DNA of 64,000 bases from Parabacteroides goldsteinii DSM 19448 = WAL 12034 (GTDB taxonomy: Bacteria > Bacteroidota > Bacteroidia > Bacteroidales > Tannerellaceae): positions 1,574,946 to 1,638,945 of the forward strand of contig NZ_KQ033912.1 of assembly GCF_000969835.1 (NCBI RefSeq), given 5' to 3'. This document shows positions 38,316 through 47,800 of the stretch, one piece after another (position 1 is the stretch's first letter; each line of letters opens with the position of its first letter). Made by a program: the position numbers and the translations under genes. Below the pieces are notes generated by a model, which was not told the DNA's origin, ran no database searches, and saw only the letters and a program-made list of their open reading frames with translations.

Positions 38316-39266
38316 CTATAACGACTCTATTTCTTCGACCGACAAACCTGTACATTCTGCAATGCCGGTAGCCGCGATACCCATACGTTTCATATTAATT
38401 GCTGTCTGACGCAGAGCTTTGGCTTTTCCTTTGGCCTCTCCTTCAGCCAGGCCCTCTGCTTTGCCTTCGGCCAGGCCTTCGATACGGCCCTCCCATTTGG
38501 CGGTGTCGAGCACGTCGTTCTGGATCATGATCACATTCAGATGTTCGTCGTACGCTTGACGCTCCTGCAAGGACATGGAGTAATACTTCAGTTTCTCGCG
38601 GGCTTCACGAAGACCGGGAGCAGTCGTGTCGGGACGGATCGTGCCGTCTTTCAGGTAGGCGATCCATTCGTCCAGAGGGGTTGTGGCCACTTTGTCGAAC
38701 TCGTTTACACGGATCAGGATGTACTCGGGGAAAATCTCGGCAGGCAGGCGGGTTATGACGGCATCCCGGTCGCGCATGTTGATTCGCAAACGATCGCCGG
38801 TATGCACACCTGTGAAATGATTCTGTCCGTGGTAGAAATAGTCCGTCCCCACGCCCAGATCGAAATAGAGGATACTGATCGAGTAGACCTTCTTTACTTT
38901 CTGATAGCCTTCGCCCAGCGAGATATGCTCGGTGATGGCTTTGGTTACGCCGTAAAGGATGCGTTCGAGGTAATGCACTTCGCGCGTATTCTGAATTTCG
39001 ACGATGATAATCTCACCTTTGCTGTTCAGGGCTTTGATATCGACACGGTTGAATTTGTCGTCGGCACTTTCCTGGTTGCTTTCGCTTTCGAGAATTTCGA
39101 GGATACGAACTTCTTCACGCAGCATAACGGTCAGGAAACCGTTGAGCACATCGAAGTTGGCCTTCTGACGCAACAAACGTTTGATGGCCCAATCGAAGCG
39201 GATATACCGGTCCTGTAACTCTTTTCTTTCATTCTCTGCCATGACTTTCGGATCTAAATTTTTCAT
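38316..39266 (-). CDS. Rpn-family nuclease / PD-(D/E)XK transposase-like protein
   Basis: The 316-residue protein has the N-terminal nuclease core of the Rpn/PDDEXK_2 family: D76 and the E90-x-Q92 motif (VDIKALNSKGEIIIVEIQNT), then IRVNEFDKVATTPLDEWIAYLKDG. The C-terminal part has the Glu/Gly/Ala/Lys repeat EGLAEGKAEGLAEGEAKGKA, typical of the family and prone to slippage. Related proteins promote recombination by DNA cleavage. It is a single gene beside a three-hairpin repeat. Confidence 0.9.
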   Translation of the reverse strand: MKNLDPKVMAENERKELQDRYIRFDWAIKRLLRQKANFDVLNGFLTVMLREEVRILEILESESNQESADDKFNRVDIKALNSKGEIIIVEIQNTREVHYLERILYGVTKAITEHISLGEGYQKVKKVYSISILYFDLGVGTDYFYHGQNHFTGVHTGDRLRINMRDRDAVITRLPAEIFPEYILIRVNEFDKVATTPLDEWIAYLKDGTIRPDTTAPGLREAREKLKYYSMSLQERQAYDEHLNVIMIQNDVLDTAKWEGRIEGLAEGKAEGLAEGEAKGKAKALRQTAINMKRMGIAATGIAECTGLSVEEIESL

Positions 39267-39296
39267 AATTAAGTGTTTTATGTATTATGTAGTTCA

Positions 39297-39304
39297 CAAA
39301 GATA
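39297..39304 (-). promoter_or_regulatory. Promoter -7 element of the Rpn gene
   Basis: The minus strand reads TATCTTTG, a full TAnnTTTG match, 31 nt before the start codon. Confidence 0.55.
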
Positions 39305-39387
39305 TACAAGAAAATGAAACCGGCCACCTCTTTTTCCTCATTATTTTCCTCCATCATCTTCCATCATGTCAAAGAACTCTCCGGGTG

Positions 39388-39421
39388 GCCAGTGCAAAGG
39401 CTGTTAAGATATTGCACCGGC
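39388..39421 (-). terminator. Hairpin after the DUF6261-like gene
   Basis: GCC-A-GTGCAA (39388-39397) pairs with TTGCAC-C-GGC (39412-39421). It lies just beyond the stop codon at 39432, with no strong T-run. Confidence 0.4.
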
Positions 39422-39431
39422 TACCGCTGTA

Positions 39432-40256
39432 TTATTCGATCTCCGGACGATCGCCTCCACCGGGAGACGGATCGGGATCGGGGGTCGGGTCAGGCACCGG
39501 GTCAGGGGTCGGATAGGGTTTATCGTCGGGCTGGGTCGGTGTAGAAGGGCCACCTTTAGCAGCGATCAAGTCTTTGTATTTGCGGAAGATCTGGTTCACC
39601 GTGTCAATAAAGCCGTTGATCACGTCGGTCGGTTCCAATACGGCATAGGCGTTGACGCGCTGGACGACCAGGTCGAGCGTCTCGTCGGTCGCCTTGCGGG
39701 CCTTCGAGGTGTCGGTCTTCACGCGGGCGGTGTATTCGTCGGTGCGGGAAGCGTCGAGCGTCTTGTACTCGCCGTTCTGGGTTTTCAACTGGGTGACATA
39801 CGTTTCGAGATGAAGGGTCTGCAGCGCCGTTGCCACTTCAGGTTTAGCCAGGTCGGCCAGCAGTCCGTCGATCAGGGCGGTTTCTTCGGCATAGGCCTTG
39901 CTGTACAGCTTGTCGTAGGCACGGAGCACGGCGTCGACCGTACGGGCTGCCGACTGGAAGGCAGGATCGGGGCAGACCAGATAGGAGCCGTTCATAGAGA
40001 ATATGAACTGGATCGTCTTGTCGCGTTCACCGTCTTTGGTTACCAACTGGTCAGTTGTCGCGCTTTTGGTGATGCGGTTGACGCATTCGCCTTCACGGTC
40101 GATACATTCCTTGTAACCGGGAGCCAGCGACTCGAGATGCAGCGCGGCAATCGTAACGACCAGGATACGGTCGTATATCTCCGTATTCATGTTCTTGTGG
40201 GCCGCGTTGCTCAACTTCGTTTTGTTAATCGTGCCGATTTGTTTTGCTAATGGCAT
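39432..40256 (-). CDS. DUF6261-like protein with proline/aspartate-rich tail
   Basis: The 274-residue protein has no signal peptide and is predicted to be mostly helical (KLSNAAHKNMNTEIYDRILV; ARTVDAVLRAYDKLYSKAYAEE). It ends in a low-complexity tail of Pro, Asp and Thr (PDPVPDPTPDPDPSPGGG). It resembles DUF6261 proteins common in Bacteroides and Parabacteroides. Function unknown. The 14-codon repeat region lies directly upstream. Confidence 0.7.
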   Translation of the reverse strand: MPLAKQIGTINKTKLSNAAHKNMNTEIYDRILVVTIAALHLESLAPGYKECIDREGECVNRITKSATTDQLVTKDGERDKTIQFIFSMNGSYLVCPDPAFQSAARTVDAVLRAYDKLYSKAYAEETALIDGLLADLAKPEVATALQTLHLETYVTQLKTQNGEYKTLDASRTDEYTARVKTDTSKARKATDETLDLVVQRVNAYAVLEPTDVINGFIDTVNQIFRKYKDLIAAKGGPSTPTQPDDKPYPTPDPVPDPTPDPDPSPGGGDRPEIE

Positions 40257-40310
40257 AATCGTCTGTTTTAATATTGATACTAGAAATTATTTCGTTTTTT
40301 CTATTTTAAA

Positions 40311-40490
40311 AGCTCCGTCGGCCGGAGAAACCGTCGCTACGGTTGTCGGGGCCGTTCCGCCCGCCAACGGAGGTATCGCTACGACCTCAGCAACCGTTTT
40401 GCCGACCGGCAGAGGCTTCGCTACGGTCGTTGTATTCCTTTTTCCTACTGGCGGAGACTCCGCGACAGTCGCAGCGATAACTCCGCCGAC
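40311..40490 (-). repeat. Tandem repeat with exact 42-bp period, in frame after an amber stop
   Basis: The core TCGCTAC recurs at 40334, 40376 and 40418, with a diverged copy at 40460, an exact 42-bp step. On the minus strand the frame of the preceding gene stays open past its TAG (40491-40493) down to TAA at 40287-40289. It would encode about 67 residues in 14-residue units such as VGGVIAATVAESPP and VGKTVAEVVAIPPL. The plus strand is also open here, so coding is not proven. Confidence 0.8.
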
Positions 40491-41042
40491 CTACAGCCGC
40501 TGTATCCATTCGTTGAGCTCCTCTTCCCGAGGAACAGCCAGTTTGAGCTTAAGCCGGTAGCGGGTAGTGTGAAGGCTGCCTTGCGAAATAGATAGTCGTT
40601 TCATCGCCTCTTTATTGTTTATTTTCATTTTAATAAGCATACATAGAAATTCGTCCGACCGGGTCAATGCTGGACAATGGGCATGCAGGCGCGCCAGGAA
40701 CTCCGGATGATTAGCCCGGAAAGTTTCACACAGCCGGTCGTTTCCTATTTCTGCTTTGTCGGGCATTGCACCGTCTTCAGGCTCTGTGTCGGGCGTAGGC
40801 GAAGCGGCTATAGAAAGAGATTCCAATTTACGGTTAACGCATTGGTGATACACATCGATCTTCCGGTTCAAATGATACCAGAAAATGCAATTTGTTGCCA
40901 GCAGAAGATAAAAAAGAACCGAGAGAATTACCACCGTCCAGCGGAGATATACCTCGCCCACGATCATCACCGCTACCATCTGCAACAAGGGTAGCGATAA
41001 AAGGATCGGAATCAGGAATGCCTGTGTTCTTTTCTTCTTCAT
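40491..41042 (-). CDS. Membrane-anchored helix-turn-helix regulator, short form
   Basis: The 183-residue protein has two N-terminal membrane helices (about residues 9-28 and 34-57), a linker, and a C-terminal domain FLARLHAHCPALTRSDEFLCM...LSISQGSLHTTRYRLKLKL. This domain is clearly related to the C-terminus of the divergent TPR protein at 41341 (YLPGLRSRCPELTKSDELFCM). A LuxR-like helix-turn-helix is likely. ATG 41042 is chosen because the longer frame would run through the CTGAACAA boxes. It ends at an amber TAG followed by an in-frame repeat tail. Confidence 0.75.
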   Translation of the reverse strand: MKKKRTQAFLIPILLSLPLLQMVAVMIVGEVYLRWTVVILSVLFYLLLATNCIFWYHLNRKIDVYHQCVNRKLESLSIAASPTPDTEPEDGAMPDKAEIGNDRLCETFRANHPEFLARLHAHCPALTRSDEFLCMLIKMKINNKEAMKRLSISQGSLHTTRYRLKLKLAVPREEELNEWIQRL

Positions 41043-41104
41043 ATCAGCTCTTTTTATTTGCACCCAAAGTAAAACAATACTTTGCGTCCGCTCACTCTCA
41101 CAGT

Positions 41105-41180
41105 CTGAACAATTTGCTGAACAACGACTGAACAACAACGTTTTTTTTCACATTTCTGTTCATCACACGTTACTGAACAA
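41105..41180. promoter_or_regulatory. Array of CTGAACAA boxes between two divergent regulators
   Basis: CTGAACAA occurs at 41105, 41117 and 41128 (11-12 bp steps, about one helix turn) and again at 41173. An inverted TGTTCA lies near 41157-41162. The placement between two genes with homologous DNA-binding ends suggests an operator for one or both. Confidence 0.6.
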
Positions 41181-41305
41181 ATAGCTCACGGCCTTGTCTT
41201 CGGACGCTGTAAAGGTATATACTGGCTCATGAACCACCTCGGATAACCAATAGACGGTTTAATAGATTTCCTACAAAAACAAGGGGTAAAACCGGATAAA
41301 TACAC

Positions 41306-41313
41306 TATTTTTG
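41306..41313 (+). promoter_or_regulatory. Promoter -7 element of the TPR regulator
   Basis: TATTTTTG is a full TAnnTTTG match, 28 nt before the start codon. Confidence 0.55.
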
Positions 41314-41340
41314 TCCCCAACCTTAAATATCAACCAAGAT

Positions 41341-43296
41341 ATGAGCAATTATCTGTTTTCCTCCATTTTTTTTCTTCTTTTTCTGCTGGCCGGTTGCCGA
41401 CAGCATCCCGTCGACCCTTTACAACCGCTCGAAGCACGGCTGGCTACAAATACTGAAACGACGCTTAAGGAATATAATGACCGGAACGAAAAACTGCTCC
41501 GGCAGAAAAACTGCGATTCGGTTATCACATGCAGCAGGCAGCTGCTCCGGGCTTTTCCGCAATACCCGACGGGCAACAGCGACTCGGTATTGAAGGAGAC
41601 ACGCCGCCTGCTCAACTTCTACCTGAAAAGTAGTACCCAAAACAAACAAGCGGCCGGAAACAGCCTGCTGACGGATAGTTTGCTGGAGGCAGACCACCTT
41701 TATTTCGACGGGCCTGCCCATTACGACCTGCTGGCCGTCTGCACCGCCTTCCACAATTACGGCAACGACCCGGAAGGGACGCGCAAGTTGATCGAACGCT
41801 TTGCCGCCCTTCCTCCCTCGCCCGACCCGGCACAGGAAATCTATGCCTGCCACCTGGTTGCCAACGCCTGCTATCATTACAGCGAACAACCGGAAAGGGA
41901 GATTCTTTTTCAGAAACGGGCCGTCGACGCTTACCATGTCGGCGGAGAAGCCGATGACCCGGCCGATCTTTTAAGTACATTAGGCAATTATTACCGTCGC
42001 AGGGGCCTGTATGAACAGGCCATCGGTTATTTGCAGGAGGCCCGCGACTGGTGCCTGGCCCACCCCGACCAACTAAACGATGGGTTCGTCTATAACTTTA
42101 CCGACCTGGCTAACCTGTACGACACGATGGAGCAACAGGATAAGGCACTGGAAAACATTTCGCAGGCCATCGCCTACTCCCTTGCGCTCGACAGCGTGGT
42201 GCTGAGCGACCTCTACCGCATGAAAGCAGGCATGTTCTGGAAACCCGAACAGAAAGATTCGGCACAGTTTTATATTCTAAAGGCGCTCAGGCTGGGTGAA
42301 GCGCATCAGCACCAGGCGGAGATCGCAGCGGCAAAGAACTTGCTTTACAGCTTCTACGACGAATTTTACCCGGACTCGGTGGCACTGGTAGTGAAAGGTT
42401 TCCGGGAATTATGCGCCGTTTCGCAAAACGACGTCATGAGCTATCACTACCCGACTTTCCGTTTTTCTTTAGGGAACGCTCTGGTCAAAACGGGACAGTT
42501 GCAGGAAGGTTTTCCGCTGATGGAAGAGACTATGGACTATTATCTGGAACAGGATTTCCCAGAAATGATCGACTGGTGCGGGAATATCTTGCTAAAAAGA
42601 TATGCGGAACATAAGATGTACAGCCGGATAGGCGAGATTTACCCGGTCTATACCGCCATACATGATTCTTTACAGAAAAAAGAAAAGCAGCGGTATGCCA
42701 TCGCCGCCAATATCCGTTATGAAACGGAACGAAAGGAACAGGAAAACCGTGCGTTGACTGCCGAGGTGGCACTGAAAGAGCAATCGCTCGTCTATACCCG
42801 GATTATCCTGGGGTTGTCGGGCTGTTTACTGGCTGCCGGAGTCGTTTACCTGATCCGTCGCCGTCGTCGCCATCTCAAAGAACAGGAAGAACACCGCCGC
42901 CAACTGAACGAGTTACTGACTTCACAGCAGGAACTGAACCGGCGTAATGAAACGTTAAGTCGTGAACTGGAACAGGTTTCGCACAACGAAATCATCGACA
43001 ATGTGCGTCGGCAACTCGACCCGACCTTGTTGAGCGGCGAGGACGAAAAGCGTTTCCGCCAATCGTTCGCCGCCCTTTATCCGCGCTATCTGCCCGGACT
43101 GCGGAGCCGCTGTCCGGAACTGACCAAGTCGGACGAATTATTTTGCATGCTCATTTACCTGAAACAAAATACGGATGAAATAGCTTTGGCCTTAGGTATT
43201 TCGCGCGCCAGTGTCAACACGGCACGGAGCCGGATACGAAAAAAATTCGGATTACAAAAGGAAGATTCGCTGGATAACTACCTGCAAGTAAACTAA
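41341..43296 (+). CDS. Transmembrane TPR regulator with C-terminal helix-turn-helix
   Basis: The 651-residue protein has a lipoprotein-like signal ending at C19 (FLLAGC), several TPR units (DLLSTLGNYYRRRGLYEQAIGYL; FTDLANLYDTMEQQDKALENI), one membrane helix near residues 486-505 (IILGLSGCLLAAGVVYLI), a coiled coil, and a C-terminal DNA-binding domain (EIALALGISRASVNTARSRI). It could sense a signal in the periplasm and act on DNA inside the cell. ATG 41341 is preferred to a TTG at 41311. It is divergent from a smaller relative and may control the nearby surface genes; the target is inferred. Confidence 0.85.
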   Translation: MSNYLFSSIFFLLFLLAGCRQHPVDPLQPLEARLATNTETTLKEYNDRNEKLLRQKNCDSVITCSRQLLRAFPQYPTGNSDSVLKETRRLLNFYLKSSTQNKQAAGNSLLTDSLLEADHLYFDGPAHYDLLAVCTAFHNYGNDPEGTRKLIERFAALPPSPDPAQEIYACHLVANACYHYSEQPEREILFQKRAVDAYHVGGEADDPADLLSTLGNYYRRRGLYEQAIGYLQEARDWCLAHPDQLNDGFVYNFTDLANLYDTMEQQDKALENISQAIAYSLALDSVVLSDLYRMKAGMFWKPEQKDSAQFYILKALRLGEAHQHQAEIAAAKNLLYSFYDEFYPDSVALVVKGFRELCAVSQNDVMSYHYPTFRFSLGNALVKTGQLQEGFPLMEETMDYYLEQDFPEMIDWCGNILLKRYAEHKMYSRIGEIYPVYTAIHDSLQKKEKQRYAIAANIRYETERKEQENRALTAEVALKEQSLVYTRIILGLSGCLLAAGVVYLIRRRRRHLKEQEEHRRQLNELLTSQQELNRRNETLSRELEQVSHNEIIDNVRRQLDPTLLSGEDEKRFRQSFAALYPRYLPGLRSRCPELTKSDELFCMLIYLKQNTDEIALALGISRASVNTARSRIRKKFGLQKEDSLDNYLQVN

Positions 43297-43327
43297 AAAA
43301 GGGATGACCTTTGTCATCCCCTTTTTC
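43295..43327 (+). terminator. Rho-independent terminator
   Basis: GGGATGAC/GTCATCCC has a 4-nt loop, flanked by A6 and CTTTTT. It ends the TPR regulator gene. Confidence 0.9.
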
Positions 43328-43371
43328 TTGTTTGGCGTGAAATATATATAGTCTTGAGAATTAAATGCGTA

Positions 43372-44607
43372 TTATTTATCGACAGTTTTAAGGCTTACCG
43401 GCTTAAACAGGAATATGAATAAAAACAGCAATACCGCCGTGCAAGCCGAAGAGATCAGGAACAATACCGGCCAGTCACATTTGTCGCCGTCACGGAACTG
43501 ACCGATCAACCATCCGTTCCACAAAGTTCCTATCAGGAAACCGATCCCCCAGACCAGGAAGAAAAGTAATCCCTGCGCCTGTGCCTTCATCTCTTTCGGT
43601 GCCACATTATCGGTATATACCTGTCCGCCGACATAGAATAATCCGAAAATCAAACCGTGCACAATGATACCGATATAATAGAACCATTGCTGCCCTGTTT
43701 CCGCCCCAAAGAAAAAGGCCCCGTAACGAACCAGCATAGCAGCCATACCAAATATCAATGTATTCTTAATACCCGATTTTACCAGAATAGTCGTGGTAAT
43801 TATCAGGAAAAACATCTCTGCCAATTGCCCGAAGTTCATCGTCACTGTGATATTTCGTACCTGTTCGTCCGCCAGAATCATGGAACCGTATACATGGTAA
43901 AGCGTAAACGGGATGATCGACAAGAATGTAAGAATCATAAACACACGGTAATTCTTATCTTTCATCAAAGAAAAAGCGGAGAATCCTGTAATATCCATCA
44001 CCGATATCTTTGTGCTCTTTGCCACCGACGGAGGAGTATGCGGAAGTGTCAGGTTGGCAAAAGCAGCAATGAAACAGACACCCGCTCCGCAATACATCGG
44101 CAGGTTCGTATCATCGAACGCTTCCATCCCTAACAAATGGATAGCTACCAGACTGAAAATCCCCGAAGCTACCCATCCGACCGAACCGAACATACGTATA
44201 CGCGGGAACTGCTCGGAAGGAGCGTGGCTCATCGCAATCGTACTTGTCAGACTCTGTGTCGGCATGTGACAAAGCATTGCCATTACAACAAAGAACATGA
44301 GAGGAGGAAAATCCTGCTGCTGAGCAGCCAGCAGCAGGAAAACTCCCGTTAAAATATTCAAAACTGCCAAAATCTTCTCTGCGGCAAAATAGCGGTCGGC
44401 AATTGCTCCGATAAACGAAGAGGCCATTGCACCGATAGCCATTGCACTTAATACTAAAGAAACCTGATACACTTCCAGCTTGAGCGTGTGAGACAAATAA
44501 GCCGCCAGCGGCACCCACCAGACAGCACTCAGCATGTACTGCAAAAACATCATCAGACAAAGTTGAATCTTTGTTCCTATTCCTGTATTAAAATGTAGTG
44601 TACTCAT
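43372..44607 (-). CDS. MFS transporter of the nucleoside permease (NupG) type
   Basis: The 411-residue inner-membrane protein has twelve predicted helices. The N-terminal half has QLCLMMFLQYMLSAVWWVPLAAYL and SSFIGAIADRYFAAEKILA, which resembles nucleoside:proton symporters. A central charged loop separates the halves. It is divergent from a hybrid two-component system, which may regulate it. Nucleosides as substrates are inferred from family likeness; sugars remain possible. Confidence 0.85.
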   Translation of the reverse strand: MSTLHFNTGIGTKIQLCLMMFLQYMLSAVWWVPLAAYLSHTLKLEVYQVSLVLSAMAIGAMASSFIGAIADRYFAAEKILAVLNILTGVFLLLAAQQQDFPPLMFFVVMAMLCHMPTQSLTSTIAMSHAPSEQFPRIRMFGSVGWVASGIFSLVAIHLLGMEAFDDTNLPMYCGAGVCFIAAFANLTLPHTPPSVAKSTKISVMDITGFSAFSLMKDKNYRVFMILTFLSIIPFTLYHVYGSMILADEQVRNITVTMNFGQLAEMFFLIITTTILVKSGIKNTLIFGMAAMLVRYGAFFFGAETGQQWFYYIGIIVHGLIFGLFYVGGQVYTDNVAPKEMKAQAQGLLFFLVWGIGFLIGTLWNGWLIGQFRDGDKCDWPVLFLISSACTAVLLFLFIFLFKPVSLKTVDK

Positions 44608-44653
44608 GATAGTAATATAAAAAGGTTTCTTGTTGTGTTTTCCAATCGTTGCT

Positions 44654-44661
44654 CAAAAGTA
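44654..44661 (-). promoter_or_regulatory. Promoter -7 element of the MFS gene
   Basis: The minus strand reads TACTTTTG, a full TAnnTTTG match, 47 nt before the start codon. Confidence 0.5.
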
Positions 44662-44743
44662 CTCCCTATCAAAAGAAAAGTATGTTTGTTCCGGTTGCAT
44701 TAATTCCTCTAATCATCTCATTCTGTGCTATTCTCACCCGGTA

Positions 44744-44795
44744 TGATACGATTTTTGAAATCCGTGATACAATAAATGAAAACTGGTAATACAAT
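44744..44795 (+). promoter_or_regulatory. Three phased direct repeats before the hybrid regulator gene
   Basis: TGATACGAT (44744), TGATACAAT (44765) and TAATACAAT (44787) are spaced 21 and 22 bp apart, two helix turns. They lie 38-89 nt before the regulator gene and 137-188 nt before the MFS gene. They are candidate sites for the AraC-type domain of the regulator itself. Confidence 0.5.
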
Positions 44796-44832
44796 TTTGC
44801 ATATCTTGCAGTGTCAAACAACAAACTTATAT

Positions 44833-47800
44833 ATGAGCTATCTGAAGTTGATCTTATCTATACTTTTCCTGTCTTGTTCCTGCTGGCTTTTTGCAGAAGA
44901 AAGCAACTATCTCTTCCGCCATTACCAGGTGGAAAACGGGTTAAGCGATAATATGGTGACCTGTTGCGTGCAGGATAAAAGCGGCTATATATGGATCGGG
45001 ACTCGTGACGGACTGAACCGTTTTGACGGCTATACATTTAAAGTATTCCGGAATGACCCGGACGTTCCGGAATCGCTCGGCAACAACTGGATCACACATC
45101 TGGACTGCGACCGTGACGGGAATTTATGGGTGGGTACCCTTTCCGGGCTATACCAGTACAATGAGGCCAAAGAATCATTTCTGCATGTTCCTTTCACAAA
45201 AAACAAAGGGATCGACCTATTCCGGTTTGATAAAAACAATCAGCTGTGGTTGCTCATGGACGGAACACTGATACAATATAATGTATCCGACGGACAGTTT
45301 CATATCTTTGCCGGTAATAACGGACAGACCTATACCTCCTTTTGTATCATGGCAGACAATTCCCTTTGGCTGGGTGATTCGGAAGGCTTTATCTCTCTGT
45401 TGAACCCGGAAGACGGCAGTCTGGAATCGCACAACCTGTTTGCCCATTCACCTGCCACTACCTCCCGGAAGTTATCCATGCTATCCCCCTCTCCTTCTTC
45501 TGCCAACATCTATGTGGCATTTGAGCATGATGACGTGAAAATATTCAATGTTCTTTCAAAAACCTATCAGGACCTGAATATCCAGGAAAAAAATCAATTG
45601 ACTATCCTGATCAACTGTTTCCTCGAAAAAAACCAGAAAGAACTCTGGATCGGAACCGACTCGGGCCTGTTCATCTATGACCTGGACCTCGGAACCTGCA
45701 AACGTATCAGGCAGGACCCGTTAGACCCCTATGCACTATCCAGCCATTTTGTCTCAGCCTTGTTTAAAGACCGCGAAGACGGAGTCTGGATATGCTTCCA
45801 CCAGAACGGAGTGAACTACTACTCTCCCTTCCGTCCTTTCAACGTATATTATCCCTGGAACGAAACGCATTCGCTGAAAGGAGAAGTAATACGCGACATT
45901 TGTACAGACATCTACGGGAATATCTGGGTAGGGACAGAAGACGCCGGCATCAATTGCCTGGAAAAGAAAACCGGGACTTTCACCAACTACCAGCCTGTCC
46001 CCGGCATGAAAAGTCTTTCACACACCAATATCCGGGGATTGGCGGCCTCCGGGGATAACCTGTGGATAGGCCATGTGATACACGGCATCGACCTGATGGA
46101 TATACGGACCCGGAAAGTAATCAAACACTACGACCTGCTGAAAGATGCACAAACGGTAAAGAACAGTACCGTCAAATGTATCAAGGTCCTGCGTGAGGGA
46201 GAAGTACTGGTCGGAACGGAAGACGGCATTTTCCGTTACGATTACCTGAACGATCGCTTTGTCTATGCTACCCAATTCCCGCCATTCGCCGTCAACTGCC
46301 TGTATGAGGACCGGGTCGGAAAGATATGGCTCGGCATGTTCAACCGGAGCTATTATTTCAATACGATCAGCAATAGCGGTATGTATCTCCAATATGATAA
46401 ACTGAACACCCAGCGCCACAATTCAGTAAACGATGCCTGTGAAGACAAATCCGGCAATATGTGGTTTGCCACGGTGGAAGGAGTGATCAAATATGACTTT
46501 CAAACCGGCGAATCATTACATTATACGGTGAAAAACGGTATGCCGAGTAACGTTGCTTTCCGTATTCTCCCCGATGATAATAATCATATCTGGATCAGTA
46601 CCGCAAACGGATTGGTTCGCCTTAACACACAGACCGAAGAAATCACTACCTACACGGAAGCACACGGCCTCGTTACCCGGCAGTTCAATTATAACTCAGC
46701 TTTCAAAGATGAAGACGGTACCCTTTATTTTGGTACAGTGAAAGGATTTATACACTTCAGACCGACGGATGTACGTCCGGCAGACGAAAAGATGGACGTA
46801 CATATCAGTTCCCTGGATATACAGAACGGAGCAGACGGAAGAAAAGTTATCAACAGTTCAGCCGTATCGGAAGTCAAAAGCATTACACTGAATCATAAAG
46901 AATCGTCTTTCAATATCAATTTCTCAGCTCTCAACTTCATTGCTCCCGGTTCAGTGCAATACGCTTACCGGATGGTTAACCTCGACAGGGATTGGATTTC
47001 ACTCGGAGAACGTAACATCGTTTACTTCACCGATCTGCATCCGGGCAGCTATACATTTGAAGTAAAAGCAGCCAATCTTGCCAATAGCTGGGGGGATGAT
47101 ATTACCCGACTGCATATCACGGTACTCCCTCCCTGGTGGACATCCACTACAGCCTATGTAATTTATGCTTTCTTCTTCCTTGTAATGATTATTTACCTGA
47201 TCTTTTCCTGGCAAAAGAAAGAAAGAAGGAATATGGCATACAACATGCAGATATTTGAAAGCAAGAAAGAAAAAGAACTTTACCAGGCAAAGATAGACTT
47301 CTTTATCAACATCGCACATGAGATCCGCACGCCACTCACGCTGATCAAGAATCCGCTGGAACGCCTGCTGAAATCGGACAAGATCGGAGAAAAAGAGAAT
47401 AACTCACTGATACTAATGGATAAAAATGTATCCCGCCTGTTATCACTCGTCAACCAGTTGCTAGATTTCCGGAAAACAGAGATCGAAGGTTATCGTCTAA
47501 ACTTTGTCCGCACGGAAGTCGTTTCACTCCTTTCCGAGACCGCCAAACGCTTTCAGGATATAGCCACGGAGAATAATCTCCTGTTAAATCTGGATCTGTC
47601 TGTACAGGAGCTATATGTTTTTGTTGACCGCGAAGCTCTCACCAAGATAATGAGCAACCTGTTTTCGAATGCCGTTAAGTATGCAGCCAAGAGCATCGTG
47701 GTGCGCTTGCATCTATCTTCCGATTACGAAACATTCATGATCGACTTTATCAACGACGGGGTTCCCGTTCCTATCGATATGAGGGATAAAATATTCGAAC

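Noticed and set aside
38541..39218. 225-codon plus-strand frame opposite the Rpn gene
   Set aside because: Antisense shadow without recognisable domains.
40311..40490. CRISPR-like array
   Set aside because: The 42-bp units are degenerate along their whole length with no constant repeat and variable spacer, and no cas genes are nearby.
40189..40560. Plus-strand frame through the 42-bp repeats (123 codons)
   Set aside because: It overlaps two minus-strand genes and is open only because a stop-free 42-bp unit repeats; no start signal was seen.
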